Assembly (NCBI RefSeq): GCF_001908375.1
Contig: NZ_CP017241.1
Location: 3,500,501 to 3,564,500 of the forward strand
Length of the DNA stretch: 64,000 nucleotides
Source of the DNA: Rhizobium etli 8C-3
GTDB lineage: Bacteria; Pseudomonadota; Alphaproteobacteria; Rhizobiales; Rhizobiaceae
Direction: 5' to 3'
The translations under genes were made by a program, and so were the position numbers. The notes beneath the pieces are model-generated. The model was not told where the DNA came from and did not search any database. It saw only the letters and a program-made list of their open reading frames with translations. Below, piece by piece: positions 1 through 12,448 of the stretch (positions within the stretch are counted from its first letter, which is position 1; each line of letters opens with the position of its first letter).

Positions 1-675
1 GACGAGGCCGTACCCGAAACACTGCTGCGCAACATCGACAGCGCCGTCTATTCCGCCAGCAATATCCGCGACCGGTTCTCGCCGGATGGCTGGCTGGCCC
101 TTAACGATCTGGCCAAGACCGCGCATCGTTTCCACGTCAGTGTTGCAGCAGGCGACGACGCCAGCCATGCCATGACGATCCTGCTGCGCAAGCTCGCGGG
201 CTTTGCAGGTCTCGTGCATGAAAACATGTATCGATTCACGGGATGGCGCTTCCTCTCGCTCGGTCGCTATATCGAGCGCGGCCTGCACATGACCCGTCTT
301 CTCGGCCATATGTCGGGCCCCGATGCCCCTGACGGCGCGCTCGACATGCTGCTCGAGATCGGCGACAGCGTCATGACTCACCGCCGCCGGTACAACGTCA
401 ACACCGCGCGCCTGACCGTCACGGACCTTCTGGCGCTCGATCCGCTGAACCCGCGTTCGGTTCTCTTCCAGATGAACGAGATCCATCGCGAGGTCGAGCA
501 GCTGCCGAACGCCTTCGTCAACGGCCAGATGTCGCCATTCTACCGCGAGGCAATGCGCCTGCATTCCGGCCTCGCCGTCATGACGCCGGAAACGATGAGC
601 GGCGAGTTCTACAACAGGTTCGAACGCGAGCTCGAGCAGCTGTCCGACCTTCTCGCCCAGACCTACCTCGGGTGA
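1..675 (+). CDS. Alpha-E domain protein (DUF403), 5' end outside window
   Basis: The reading frame is open from base 1 to the TGA at 673-675, so the start lies upstream and 224 residues of the C-terminal part are visible. The segment around RYIERGLHMTRLL and the later ELPNAF/FYREAMRL-type helices are typical of the all-helical alpha-E (DUF403) family. That family is usually encoded between a circularly permuted ATP-grasp protein and a transglutaminase-like protein. The next gene here is indeed a transglutaminase-like protein whose GTG start overlaps this stop codon. The biochemical role is unproven; a peptide-ligase/peptide-tagging module has been proposed from gene context. The family call is firm, the function is not. 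Confidence 0.85.
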   Translation, partial: DEAVPETLLRNIDSAVYSASNIRDRFSPDGWLALNDLAKTAHRFHVSVAAGDDASHAMTILLRKLAGFAGLVHENMYRFTGWRFLSLGRYIERGLHMTRLLGHMSGPDAPDGALDMLLEIGDSVMTHRRRYNVNTARLTVTDLLALDPLNPRSVLFQMNEIHREVEQLPNAFVNGQMSPFYREAMRLHSGLAVMTPETMSGEFYNRFERELEQLSDLLAQTYLG

Positions 676-1559
676 CCGCCGTGCTCTACGACCTCACCCT
701 GCACATGGGATACACCTACGACACGCCGGCTTCCGGCGCGCGTCACATCATTCGCCTGATGCCGCTTTCGCTGCCCGACCGGCAGCGGCTGGTCGCAGGC
801 TCGATCACCGTATCCCCCTCGCCGGATGAGCAATCGCATTTCACCGATTTCTTCCTCCATCCGGCAACATCCTTCCTGCTGCGGTCGCCGCACGAGACGT
901 TGGATATCCGCATGCAGGCCCGCGTGCAGGTCGACAGCCGTTCGATCGCCGCCGATTTCTCGCCGGATCTCGACCGCCTGCCCAAGGAGGTCGCCGGCGT
1001 CTGGTCGCTGGAGCCTGACGCTCCCCATCATTTCCTCGCCAGCAGCCCTCGTCTCACGGAAACCCGCGCCATTTCGGACTATGCCAGGGGTTGCGCTCTG
1101 CCGGGCCTTACGGTCCTGCAGATCGCCACTGCCTTGTGCACTCGCATCAACAAGGATTTCACCTACGATACGGAAGCGACGACGGTAGATTCAACGGCTC
1201 TCGACTCTTTCACCCTGAAACGCGGCGTCTGCCAGGACTTCGTCCATGTCATGATCCTGGCATTGCGCAGCCTCGGCATCCCGGCAGGCTATGTCTCCGG
1301 CTTCCTGCGGACCATCCCGCCGCCCGGCAAGGAACGGCTCGAAGGCGCTGACGCCATGCATGCCTGGGTTCGTGTCTGGTGCGGTGAAACACTCGGCTGG
1401 GTCGAACTCGACCCGACCAACGACATGCCCGCCGGCACCGACCACATTGTCGTCGCCTATGGCCGCGACTATTCCGACGTCGCCCCCGTCATTGGCGTCC
1501 TGAAGAGCTACGGCGGCCATCGCGCCGTGCAGGCCGTCGACGTCATTCCCATCAAGTGA
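672..1559 (+). CDS. Transglutaminase-like cysteine protease family protein
   Basis: This 295-residue protein has an N-terminal bacterial transglutaminase-like beta domain and a core transglutaminase fold. The catalytic triad is visible as Cys187 (in KRGVCQDF), His230 (in AMHAWVRVW) and Asp247 (in ELDPTND). No signal peptide is seen, so it is probably cytoplasmic. The chosen GTG start overlaps the TGA of the alpha-E gene, indicating translational coupling; a second GTG nine bases later is possible. Proteins of this kind recur with alpha-E and ATP-grasp proteins and are thought to act as amidases or peptidases on a peptide made by that cluster. That role is inferred from context only. Confidence 0.87.
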   Translation: MTAVLYDLTLHMGYTYDTPASGARHIIRLMPLSLPDRQRLVAGSITVSPSPDEQSHFTDFFLHPATSFLLRSPHETLDIRMQARVQVDSRSIAADFSPDLDRLPKEVAGVWSLEPDAPHHFLASSPRLTETRAISDYARGCALPGLTVLQIATALCTRINKDFTYDTEATTVDSTALDSFTLKRGVCQDFVHVMILALRSLGIPAGYVSGFLRTIPPPGKERLEGADAMHAWVRVWCGETLGWVELDPTNDMPAGTDHIVVAYGRDYSDVAPVIGVLKSYGGHRAVQAVDVIPIK

Positions 1560-1935
1560 TGGCAAGACAGGAATAACCGCTGCTTCCTCAAGCCTCGCGA
1601 CCTGCAAAAATTCCTGTTCTTTCCGACGGCCTGAAGCTTGAGACCGACGGGCCTTGGCGCAAGCACCCGTCTGCCGTCTTCCCGGCCTTTGTGCCGGAAT
1701 GAGCCAATGGCTGCGGTAAGGCTTGCAGGGCCGACGCAGAACCGGCCGCCACAGGCGTTAATGCGCAAACGCGCCAGCCATCTTCTCGGCGCGACGTCCA
1801 TGCGGCAAAACGCAGTAGATCATGTCCCGAAATCGCAAGTTGTCTGCAATTTTAGCGATTACCTTAAGACCTGTGGTAACAACCGCGCTGTAGATATGCA
1901 AACAGCATAAATTTTCTCTTGCTGCAGGTGACATT
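1560..1935. other. Intergenic region before the tadG-like gene
   Basis: This 376-base stretch has no convincing gene: a 90-codon plus-strand frame at 1638-1910 lacks a ribosome binding site and a protein-like composition. The last 120 bases become clearly AT-richer, as expected for the promoter and leader of the following vWA gene, but I cannot assign -35 and -10 boxes with confidence. Confidence 0.4.
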
Positions 1936-3126
1936 ATGTCTCCCATATCTTTTCTGGGCGCCAAACTTGCGCGCCTCGTGCGTGATTGTTCGGGCAATTT
2001 CGCCATGATGACGGCAATTTTGATGCCAATCGCCATCGGCGCTGCCGGGCTCGCCGTCGACGTATCCAACATGATGCTTTCGCAACGTCAGTTGCAGGAA
2101 GCATCCGATTCGGCCGCTCTGGCCGCAGCCTCCGCGCTCGTCGCCGAAAAGGTCGACGTGGATGGCGCCAAGGAGCTCGCCAAGAACTTTGTCATCGGCC
2201 AGATGTCAAATTACATTGACGATGCCGACACGATCGCAGCCCTTAGGGATGCAATGTCTGTTGTTGTCACCGAAACCGCATCCAGTTCGGGCGGCAAGTC
2301 CTTCAAGGTCGAGGTCAAGAGTGCCTACAACGCGAACAACACAGCGCTGATGCGCGTCATGGGCAAGGAAGCGACGCGGATCGGAGCTTTGTCCAAGACG
2401 GAGAGCAGCACCGAAAATACCGTCACAAAGAGTTCGCTTTCGATGTATCTCGTGCTCGACCGTTCGGGATCGATGGCCGAAGATACTACGGCTTCGTATA
2501 CGCGCACGGAAAGCTACAACTGCGGCACGAAGAAGAACCCGAAGACCTGCGACCGAACGGTCACGGACTACTACACCAAGATCGAGGCATTGAAGCTGGC
2601 CGTTTCGAGCCTTCTGACCCAGCTGAATACCGCAGATCCTAATCTGCAATACGTCCGCACCGGCAGCGTGTCTTACAATGACCAGATGCAGTCGGCGTTG
2701 AATCTTGCCTGGGGAACGTCCGCCGTGTCGACCTACGTCAACGTTTTGACGGCGACAGGCGGTACAGATTCAAGCGATGCCTTCAAGGCGGCATACAACA
2801 AGCTTGTCGACCCGGCCGAGAATGCAGCGCATTTGAACAAGAACGGCCTGACGCCCGACAAATACATTGTGTTCATGACGGACGGCAACAACAACTACAC
2901 TTCAGCCGATACCGAAACAAAGACGTGGTGCAACCTGGCGCGCGAAAATAACATCACGGTCTATACGGTTGCGTTCATGGCTCCCGATCGCGGCAAGGCG
3001 CTTTTAAGCTACTGCGCGACGAGCTCGTCGACCTATTTCGAAGCCGAGAACATGGCCTCGCTCGTCGCAGCCTTCAAGATAATCGGATCGTCGGCCGCCA
3101 AACAGAGCATTCGCCTCACCCAATGA
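1936..3126 (+). CDS. TadE/TadG-like pilus-assembly protein with von Willebrand A domain
   Basis: This 396-residue protein begins with a short basic segment and one hydrophobic helix (about residues 18-42, MTAILMPIAIGAAGLAVDVSN), the TadE/TadG prepilin-like anchor (Flp pilus-associated). A von Willebrand A domain fills the C-terminal half. Its metal-binding MIDAS motif is DRSGSM with Asp175, Ser177 and Ser179, and FMTDGNNN lies later. A lysine-rich loop bounded by two cysteines (NCGTKKNPKTC) sits just after the MIDAS strand. Such proteins are exported and membrane-anchored and take part in Flp pilus assembly or surface interactions. No other tad/cpa gene is in the window, so this is an orphan copy. 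A rho-independent terminator follows. Confidence 0.82.
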   Translation: MSPISFLGAKLARLVRDCSGNFAMMTAILMPIAIGAAGLAVDVSNMMLSQRQLQEASDSAALAAASALVAEKVDVDGAKELAKNFVIGQMSNYIDDADTIAALRDAMSVVVTETASSSGGKSFKVEVKSAYNANNTALMRVMGKEATRIGALSKTESSTENTVTKSSLSMYLVLDRSGSMAEDTTASYTRTESYNCGTKKNPKTCDRTVTDYYTKIEALKLAVSSLLTQLNTADPNLQYVRTGSVSYNDQMQSALNLAWGTSAVSTYVNVLTATGGTDSSDAFKAAYNKLVDPAENAAHLNKNGLTPDKYIVFMTDGNNNYTSADTETKTWCNLARENNITVYTVAFMAPDRGKALLSYCATSSSTYFEAENMASLVAAFKIIGSSAAKQSIRLTQ

Positions 3127-3153
3127 ATTCGGCCTTCGTCGTTTCAGGAAAAG

Positions 3154-3183
3154 GCCGCTCCGGAACAAACCGGGGCGGCTTTT
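3154..3183 (+). terminator. Rho-independent terminator after the tadG-like gene
   Basis: A ten-pair stem (GCCGCTCCGG / CCGGGGCGGC, one G-T pair) encloses the loop AACAAA and is followed by four T. It lies 27 bases after the tadG-like stop codon and separates that gene from the glycogen operon. Confidence 0.8.
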
Positions 3184-3396
3184 CGTTTAGGGCTAATCTC
3201 GCGCATCAGAACGGGAAAACCAATTGAAATCAAGTCCCTTATGCCGGTGAAGACGACGGTTCGCCAAATTTTTGCTTTCGCTAAATCCCTTGTTGCAAGT
3301 GCTTGGTAACGATGCATAAACTGCCGTGACCGGCGTGCGTGCAAAGTCGGCTTCGTCAGACGTAACGCACTGTAACTAAATCAAAATTGGCGAGAT

Positions 3397-5865
3397 ATGA
3401 CGATGAACCCCGTTTCCAAGCCGACCATCCCCTCTCCCGCCCCGCGCAGTTCCAGGCCGGAAATTCTAGCCGAAGAAATCATCGAACGCCTGACTTACCG
3501 CATCGGCAAGGATGCAAAAGTTGCCAAGCCACATGATTGGCTGACGGCGACTATCCTCGTCGTTCGCGACCGCATCATCGACAAATGGATGGAATCGACG
3601 CGCAAGGTCTACGCGACCGGCGACAAGCGCGTCTACTACCTGTCGCTCGAGTTCCTGATCGGCCGCCTGATGCGCGATGCCGTCACCAACATGGGCCTGA
3701 TGGAGCAGGTGCGCGATGCGCTCGCCTCCCTCGGCGTCGATGTCAACGTGATCGCCGGCCTCGAGCCGGATGCTGCTCTCGGCAACGGCGGCCTCGGGCG
3801 CCTGGCGGCCTGCTTCATGGAAAGCATGGCAACGGTCGAGGTGCCGGCCTATGGCTACGGCATCCGTTATGTCCACGGCCTCTTCCGTCAGCAGCTTGCC
3901 GACGGCTGGCAGGTGGAATTGCCGGAAAGCTGGCTGGCGCATGGCAACCCGTGGGAATTCGAACGCCGCGAAAGCGCCTATGAAATCGGTTACGGCGGCA
4001 CCGTCGACGTCGCCAACGACGCCGAAGGCAAGCCGCGTTACGTCTGGAAGCCGGCAGAGCGCGTCATCGCCGCTGCCTTCGACACGCCGGTGGTCGGTTG
4101 GCGCGGCAAGCGCGTCAACACGCTGCGTCTCTGGTCGGCCCAGCCGATCGACCCGATCCTGCTCGACGCCTTCAATGCCGGCGACCATATCGGTGCCTTG
4201 CGCGAAAGCAACAAGGCGGAAAGCCTGACGCGCGTGCTCTATCCGGCAGACGCGACGCCGGCCGGACAGGAGCTGCGCCTTCGCCAGGAATTCTTCTTCT
4301 CCTCCGCCTCGCTTCAGGACATCCTGCGCCGCCACCTGCAGCAGTACGACGATTTCTCCTCGCTGCCGGACAAGGTGGCGATCCAGCTGAATGACACGCA
4401 CCCCGCCGTTTCGGTTGCCGAGCTGACACGCCTGCTCTGTGACGTTCACGGCATGGATTTCGAACAGGCCTTCGATATCGTCCGCCGCACGATTTCCTAT
4501 ACCAACCATACGCTTCTGCCGGAAGCTCTCGAAACCTGGCCGATCCCGCTCTTCGAACGGTTGCTGCCGCGTCACATGCAGCTGATCTACGCCATCAATG
4601 CCAAGATCCTGCTTGAGGCGCGCAGGGAGAAGAACTTCTCCGACACCGAAATCCGGGCGATCTCGCTGATCGACGAGAGCGGCGACCGCCGGGTGCGGAT
4701 GGGCAATCTCGCCTTCGTCGGCTCGCATTCGATCAACGGCGTTTCCGCCCTGCACACCGAACTCATGAAGGTGACGGTCTTTGCGGACCTACACAAGCTC
4801 TATCCGAACCGCATCAACAACAAGACGAACGGCATCACACCACGCCGCTGGCTTCAGCAATGCAACCCCGGCCTCACCAGCCTGATCCGCGAGGCGATCG
4901 GCGAAGAGTTCATGGACGACGCCGAAAAGCTCAAGCCGCTCGAAAAATTCGCAACCGATCCGGGCTTTCAGGAAAAGTTCGGCTCCGTCAAGCGCGCAAA
5001 CAAGGTAGCGCTTTCCAATCTTGTCGCCAGCCGCATGGGCGTGAAGCTTGATCCTTCCGCGATGTTTGACATTCAGATCAAGCGCATCCACGAGTACAAG
5101 CGCCAATTGCTCAACGTTATCGAGGCGGTCGCTCTCTACGACCAGATCCGCTCGCATCCCGAACTCGACTGGGTGCCGCGTGTGAAGCTTTTTGCCGGCA
5201 AGGCGGCGCCCAGCTATCACAATGCCAAGCTCATCATCAAGCTCATCAACGACGTCGCCCGCACGATCAACAACGACCCGGCCGTCCGCGGCCTGCTGAA
5301 AGTGGTCTTCGTGCCCAATTACAACGTCTCGCTTGCCGAGGTCATGGTGCCGGCCGCCGACCTCTCCGAGCAGATTTCGACGGCCGGCATGGAAGCCTCC
5401 GGAACCGGCAACATGAAGTTCGCTTTGAATGGAGCGCTCACGATCGGCACCTTGGACGGGGCGAATGTCGAAATGCGCGACAATGTCGGCGCCGACAATA
5501 TCGTCATCTTTGGCCTGCGCGCCGATGAAGTCGCCGATGCCCGCACCGACGGACACAACCCGCGCTCCATCATCGAAAGCTCGCGCGAACTGTCGCAGGC
5601 ACTGGCTTCGATTGCCGGCGGCGTCTTCTCGCCCGATGACCGAAATCGCTACGCCCAGCTGATCGATGGCATTTATTCGCACGACTGGTTCATGGTCGCC
5701 GCCGATTTCGACGCCTATGCAGCCGCCCAGCGGGACGTGGACCAGATCTGGAACAAGCCCGCCTCCTGGTATGCAAAGACCATCAACAATACCGCGCGAA
5801 TGGGCTGGTTCTCCTCCGACCGCACGATCCGGCAGTATGCCGATGAAATCTGGAGAGCCGGATGA
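3397..5865 (+). CDS. glgP: Glycogen phosphorylase
   Basis: GlgP releases glucose-1-phosphate from alpha-1,4-glucan ends using phosphate and pyridoxal phosphate. The 822 residues match the full bacterial family length. The N-terminal half carries the YLSLEFLIGRLM and ALGNGGLGRLAACFMES motifs. The C-terminal half carries KRIHEYKRQLLN and the cofactor site EASGTGNMKFALNG, with Lys674 as the expected pyridoxal-phosphate lysine. It is the first gene of the glycogen cluster, and its stop overlaps the glgB start (ATGA). ATG 3397 is used here; a second ATG two codons on is possible. The product feeds directly into phosphoglucomutase encoded further down the operon. Confidence 0.97.
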   Translation: MTMNPVSKPTIPSPAPRSSRPEILAEEIIERLTYRIGKDAKVAKPHDWLTATILVVRDRIIDKWMESTRKVYATGDKRVYYLSLEFLIGRLMRDAVTNMGLMEQVRDALASLGVDVNVIAGLEPDAALGNGGLGRLAACFMESMATVEVPAYGYGIRYVHGLFRQQLADGWQVELPESWLAHGNPWEFERRESAYEIGYGGTVDVANDAEGKPRYVWKPAERVIAAAFDTPVVGWRGKRVNTLRLWSAQPIDPILLDAFNAGDHIGALRESNKAESLTRVLYPADATPAGQELRLRQEFFFSSASLQDILRRHLQQYDDFSSLPDKVAIQLNDTHPAVSVAELTRLLCDVHGMDFEQAFDIVRRTISYTNHTLLPEALETWPIPLFERLLPRHMQLIYAINAKILLEARREKNFSDTEIRAISLIDESGDRRVRMGNLAFVGSHSINGVSALHTELMKVTVFADLHKLYPNRINNKTNGITPRRWLQQCNPGLTSLIREAIGEEFMDDAEKLKPLEKFATDPGFQEKFGSVKRANKVALSNLVASRMGVKLDPSAMFDIQIKRIHEYKRQLLNVIEAVALYDQIRSHPELDWVPRVKLFAGKAAPSYHNAKLIIKLINDVARTINNDPAVRGLLKVVFVPNYNVSLAEVMVPAADLSEQISTAGMEASGTGNMKFALNGALTIGTLDGANVEMRDNVGADNIVIFGLRADEVADARTDGHNPRSIIESSRELSQALASIAGGVFSPDDRNRYAQLIDGIYSHDWFMVAADFDAYAAAQRDVDQIWNKPASWYAKTINNTARMGWFSSDRTIRQYADEIWRAG

Positions 5866-8069
5866 AAACGCCGAAAGCCGCCCTTGAAGTAAAGCGTCCC
5901 TGGGAGATTACGGCAGACGAAATATCGGCAATCCTTACCGGCTCGCACGCCAACCCATTTGCCGTCCTCGGCGTGCATGAGGCAGGCGACAGCTATGCTG
6001 CCCGCTGCTTCATTCCCGGCGCCGAAGACGTCACCGCCTTGACGCTCGACGGCAGCGTCATTGGCGAACTGAAGCAGCTCCATCCGGATGGCTTTTTCGC
6101 TGGCCCAGTGGCGCTGGCGAAACGGCAGCCGGTGCGCTACCGGGCCCGGCGCGACGATGCGGAATGGGCCGTCACCGACCCTTACAGCTTCGGCCCCGTG
6201 CTCGGCCCGATGGACGATTATTACGCGCGTGAAGGCTCGCATCTGCGCCTCTTCGACAAGATGGGAGCGCACTGGATCAAGCATGAAGGCGCACAGGGAA
6301 TCCATTTTGCCGTCTGGGCTCCGAATGCCCAGCGCGTTTCCGTCGTCGGCGATTTCAACAATTGGGACGGCCGCCGGCACGTGATGCGTTTCCGCGCCAG
6401 CGCCGGGATATGGGAAATCTTTGCGCCGGATGTCCCGACGGGCGTCCCTTACAAGTTCGAGATCCGCGGCCATGACGGCGTTCTCCTGCCGCTGAAAGCC
6501 GATCCCTTTGCCCGGCGCAGCGAGTTGCGGCCGAAGACCGCCTCCATCGTGGCGCCTGAGCTTCTGCAGGAATGGCAGGACGAAGATCACCTCAAACACT
6601 GGAGCGAAACCGACAAGCGTCGCCAGCCGATCTCGATCTATGAGGTGCATGCCGGGTCATGGCAGCGCCACCAGGATGGCTCCTTCCTCTCCTTCGACGA
6701 GCTTGCTTCCAGCCTCATCCCCTACTGCGTCGACATGGGCTTCACCCATATCGAATTCCTTCCGATCACCGAACATCCCTACGATCCGTCATGGGGCTAC
6801 CAGACCACCGGGCTTTACGCGCCGAGCGCCCGCTTCGGCGAACCTGAGGGTTTTGCCCGTTTCGTCAACGGCTGCCACAAGGCCGGCATCGGTGTCATAC
6901 TCGATTGGGTGCCGGCTCACTTTCCCACCGACGAACATGGCCTCGGCTGGTTCGACGGCACGGCTCTTTACGAGCATGAGGATCCGCGCAAGGGTTTCCA
7001 CCCGGACTGGAGTACGGCGATCTACAATTTCGGCCGTACCGAAGTTCAGTCCTATCTCGTCAACAACGCGCTCTACTGGGCCGAGAAATTCCATCTGGAC
7101 GGCCTGCGTGTCGATGCCGTCGCCTCGATGCTCTATCTCGATTACTCACGCAACCATGGCGAATGGATTCCGAACGAATACGGCGGCAACGAAAACCTCG
7201 AGGCTGTCCGCTTCCTCCAGGACATGAACACCCGCATCTACGCCGAGCACCCGGGCGTCATGACCATTGCCGAGGAATCGACCTCCTGGCCGAAGGTCTC
7301 GCAGCCGGTACATGAAGGCGGCCTCGGCTTCGGCTTCAAGTGGAACATGGGCTTCATGCACGACACGCTGAGCTACATGAAGCGTGATCCGATATATCGC
7401 AAACATCACCACAACGAACTGACTTTCGGCCTGCTCTACGCCTATTCGGAAAACTTTGTTCTGCCGCTCTCCCATGACGAGGTGGTGCACGGCAAAGGTT
7501 CGCTGATTGCAAAGATGCCTGGCGACGACTGGCAGAAATTTGCAAACCTGCGCGCCTATTATGCCTTCATGTGGGGCTACCCCGGCAAGAAACTGCTCTT
7601 CATGGGCCAGGAATTTGCGCAATGGAGCGAATGGAGCGAGGCAACCTCGCTCGACTGGAACCTGCTGCAATACCGCATGCACGAAGGCATGCGCCGCCTC
7701 GTGCGCGACCTCAACTTCACCTACCGCTCCAAACCGGCGCTTCACGCGCGCGATTGCGAAGGCGACGGTTTCGAATGGCTGATTGCCGACGATCACGAAA
7801 ACTCCGTCTTTGCATGGCTGCGCAAGGCACCGGATCACAAGCCGATCGCCGTCATCACCAATTTCACGCCGGCTTACCGAGAAAACTATTCCATCCGCCT
7901 GCCGTTCGAGGGACGCTGGCGGGAAATCCTCAATACTGATGCCGATATCTACGGCGGCAGCGGCAAGGGAAATGGCGGGCGCGTGCAGGCCGTCAATGCC
8001 GGCGGCAGCATCATTGCGTCGATCACCTTGCCGCCGCTGGCGACGATCATGCTTGAACCTGAGACTTAA
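5862..8069 (+). CDS. glgB: 1,4-alpha-glucan branching enzyme
   Basis: GlgB (GH13) cuts alpha-1,4-glucan chains and reattaches them as alpha-1,6 branches. The 735-residue protein has the N-terminal carbohydrate-binding modules, then the catalytic barrel with nucleophile Asp418 (GLRVDAVASM), acid/base Glu471 (TIAEEST) and the transition-state Asp539 (LSHDEVVHG). The beta-sandwich end is complete. The ATG overlaps the glgP stop codon, so the two are probably translationally coupled. Branching and phosphorolysis enzymes being made together fits concurrent remodelling of glycogen. Confidence 0.97.
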   Translation: MKTPKAALEVKRPWEITADEISAILTGSHANPFAVLGVHEAGDSYAARCFIPGAEDVTALTLDGSVIGELKQLHPDGFFAGPVALAKRQPVRYRARRDDAEWAVTDPYSFGPVLGPMDDYYAREGSHLRLFDKMGAHWIKHEGAQGIHFAVWAPNAQRVSVVGDFNNWDGRRHVMRFRASAGIWEIFAPDVPTGVPYKFEIRGHDGVLLPLKADPFARRSELRPKTASIVAPELLQEWQDEDHLKHWSETDKRRQPISIYEVHAGSWQRHQDGSFLSFDELASSLIPYCVDMGFTHIEFLPITEHPYDPSWGYQTTGLYAPSARFGEPEGFARFVNGCHKAGIGVILDWVPAHFPTDEHGLGWFDGTALYEHEDPRKGFHPDWSTAIYNFGRTEVQSYLVNNALYWAEKFHLDGLRVDAVASMLYLDYSRNHGEWIPNEYGGNENLEAVRFLQDMNTRIYAEHPGVMTIAEESTSWPKVSQPVHEGGLGFGFKWNMGFMHDTLSYMKRDPIYRKHHHNELTFGLLYAYSENFVLPLSHDEVVHGKGSLIAKMPGDDWQKFANLRAYYAFMWGYPGKKLLFMGQEFAQWSEWSEATSLDWNLLQYRMHEGMRRLVRDLNFTYRSKPALHARDCEGDGFEWLIADDHENSVFAWLRKAPDHKPIAVITNFTPAYRENYSIRLPFEGRWREILNTDADIYGGSGKGNGGRVQAVNAGGSIIASITLPPLATIMLEPET

Positions 8070-8091
8070 GGACTGGTGGGAGGAGTAGATA

Positions 8092-9354
8092 ATGGTAGAA
8101 AAGCGCATTCAGCCACTTGCCCGCGACGCAATGGCCTATGTTCTGGCCGGCGGCAGGGGAAGCCGCCTCAAGGAACTCACCGACCGGCGCGCCAAGCCGG
8201 CGGTCTATTTCGGCGGCAAATCACGCATCATCGACTTTGCACTGTCGAACGCGCTGAATTCCGGCATCCGCCGCATCGGCGTGGCGACGCAGTACAAGGC
8301 CCACTCTCTGATCCGCCATATGCAGCGTGGCTGGAACTTCTTCCGTCCCGAGCGAAACGAGAGCTTCGACATCCTGCCGGCCAGCCAGCGCGTTTCGGAA
8401 ACACAATGGTACGAAGGCACTGCCGACGCCGTCTATCAGAACATCGACATCATCGAGGATTACGGCGTCGAATACATGGTCATCCTTGCAGGCGATCACG
8501 TCTACAAGATGGATTACGAGTGGATGCTGCAGCAGCACGTCGATTCGGGCGCCGATGTCACCATCGGCTGCCTGGAAGTGCCGCGGATGGATGCCGTCGG
8601 CTTCGGCGTTATGCACGTGGACAAGAGCGACCGGATCATCGATTTCGTCGAAAAGCCTGCCAATCCGCCAGGCATTCCGGACAAACCTGATTTTGCGCTT
8701 GCGTCCATGGGGATCTATGTCTTCCACACCAGGTTCCTGATCGACGCATTGCGCCGCGACGCCGACGATCCGAATTCCAGCAAGGATTTCGGCAAGGATA
8801 TCATCCCCTATATCGTGAAGAACGGAAAGGCGGTCGCTCACCGCTTCGGCCAGTCCTGCGTGCGCTCGGATTTCGAACACGAACCCTATTGGCGCGACGT
8901 CGGAACGATCGAGGCATACTGGCAGGCGAATATCGATCTGACGGCGATCGTTCCCGAACTCGATATATATGACAAATCCTGGCCGATCTGGACCTATGCG
9001 GAAATTTCGCCACCTGCAAAATTCGTCCATGACGACGAAGACCGCCGCGGCTCGGCTACCTCCTCGGTCGTCGCCGGCGATTGCATCATCTCCGGCGCCA
9101 CGCTTCACAAAAGCCTGCTTTTCACCGGTGTTCGCGCCAACTCCTATTCCAAATTGGACGGCGCCGTCGTCCTGCCGAGCGTGAAGGTCGGCCGGCGCGC
9201 GCAGTTGAAAAACGTCGTGATCGATCATGGCGTCGTCATTCCGGAGGGCCTCGTCGTCGGCGAGGATCCGGAACTCGATGCCAAACGGTTCCGGCGGACA
9301 GAAAGCGGTATTTGCCTGATTACGCAACCGATGATCGATAAGTTGGATCTTTAG
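8092..9354 (+). CDS. glgC: Glucose-1-phosphate adenylyltransferase (ADP-glucose pyrophosphorylase)
   Basis: GlgC makes ADP-glucose from ATP and glucose-1-phosphate, the committed step of bacterial glycogen synthesis. The 420 residues show the nucleotide-binding signature [13 protein letters not shown] followed by [12 protein letters not shown], the DHVYKMDY segment, the sugar-phosphate site FVEKP, and a C-terminal left-handed beta-helix. A strong GGAGG lies seven bases before the ATG. It starts 22 bases after glgB and ends four bases before glgA. Enzymes of this family are allosteric; alphaproteobacterial ones typically respond to fructose-6-phosphate and pyruvate, which cannot be judged from sequence here. 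Confidence 0.97.
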   Translation: MVEKRIQPLARDAMAYVLAGGRGSRLKELTDRRAKPAVYFGGKSRIIDFALSNALNSGIRRIGVATQYKAHSLIRHMQRGWNFFRPERNESFDILPASQRVSETQWYEGTADAVYQNIDIIEDYGVEYMVILAGDHVYKMDYEWMLQQHVDSGADVTIGCLEVPRMDAVGFGVMHVDKSDRIIDFVEKPANPPGIPDKPDFALASMGIYVFHTRFLIDALRRDADDPNSSKDFGKDIIPYIVKNGKAVAHRFGQSCVRSDFEHEPYWRDVGTIEAYWQANIDLTAIVPELDIYDKSWPIWTYAEISPPAKFVHDDEDRRGSATSSVVAGDCIISGATLHKSLLFTGVRANSYSKLDGAVVLPSVKVGRRAQLKNVVIDHGVVIPEGLVVGEDPELDAKRFRRTESGICLITQPMIDKLDL

Positions 9355-9358
9355 ACAT

Positions 9359-12438
<3,080 letters not shown>

Positions 12439-12448
12439 TCGGAGGCTC

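Noticed and set aside
1638..1910. 90-codon open frame before the tadG-like gene
   Set aside because: No ribosome binding site, no domain, weak composition.
3466..4755. 429-codon minus-strand open frame
   Set aside because: Shadow of glgP.
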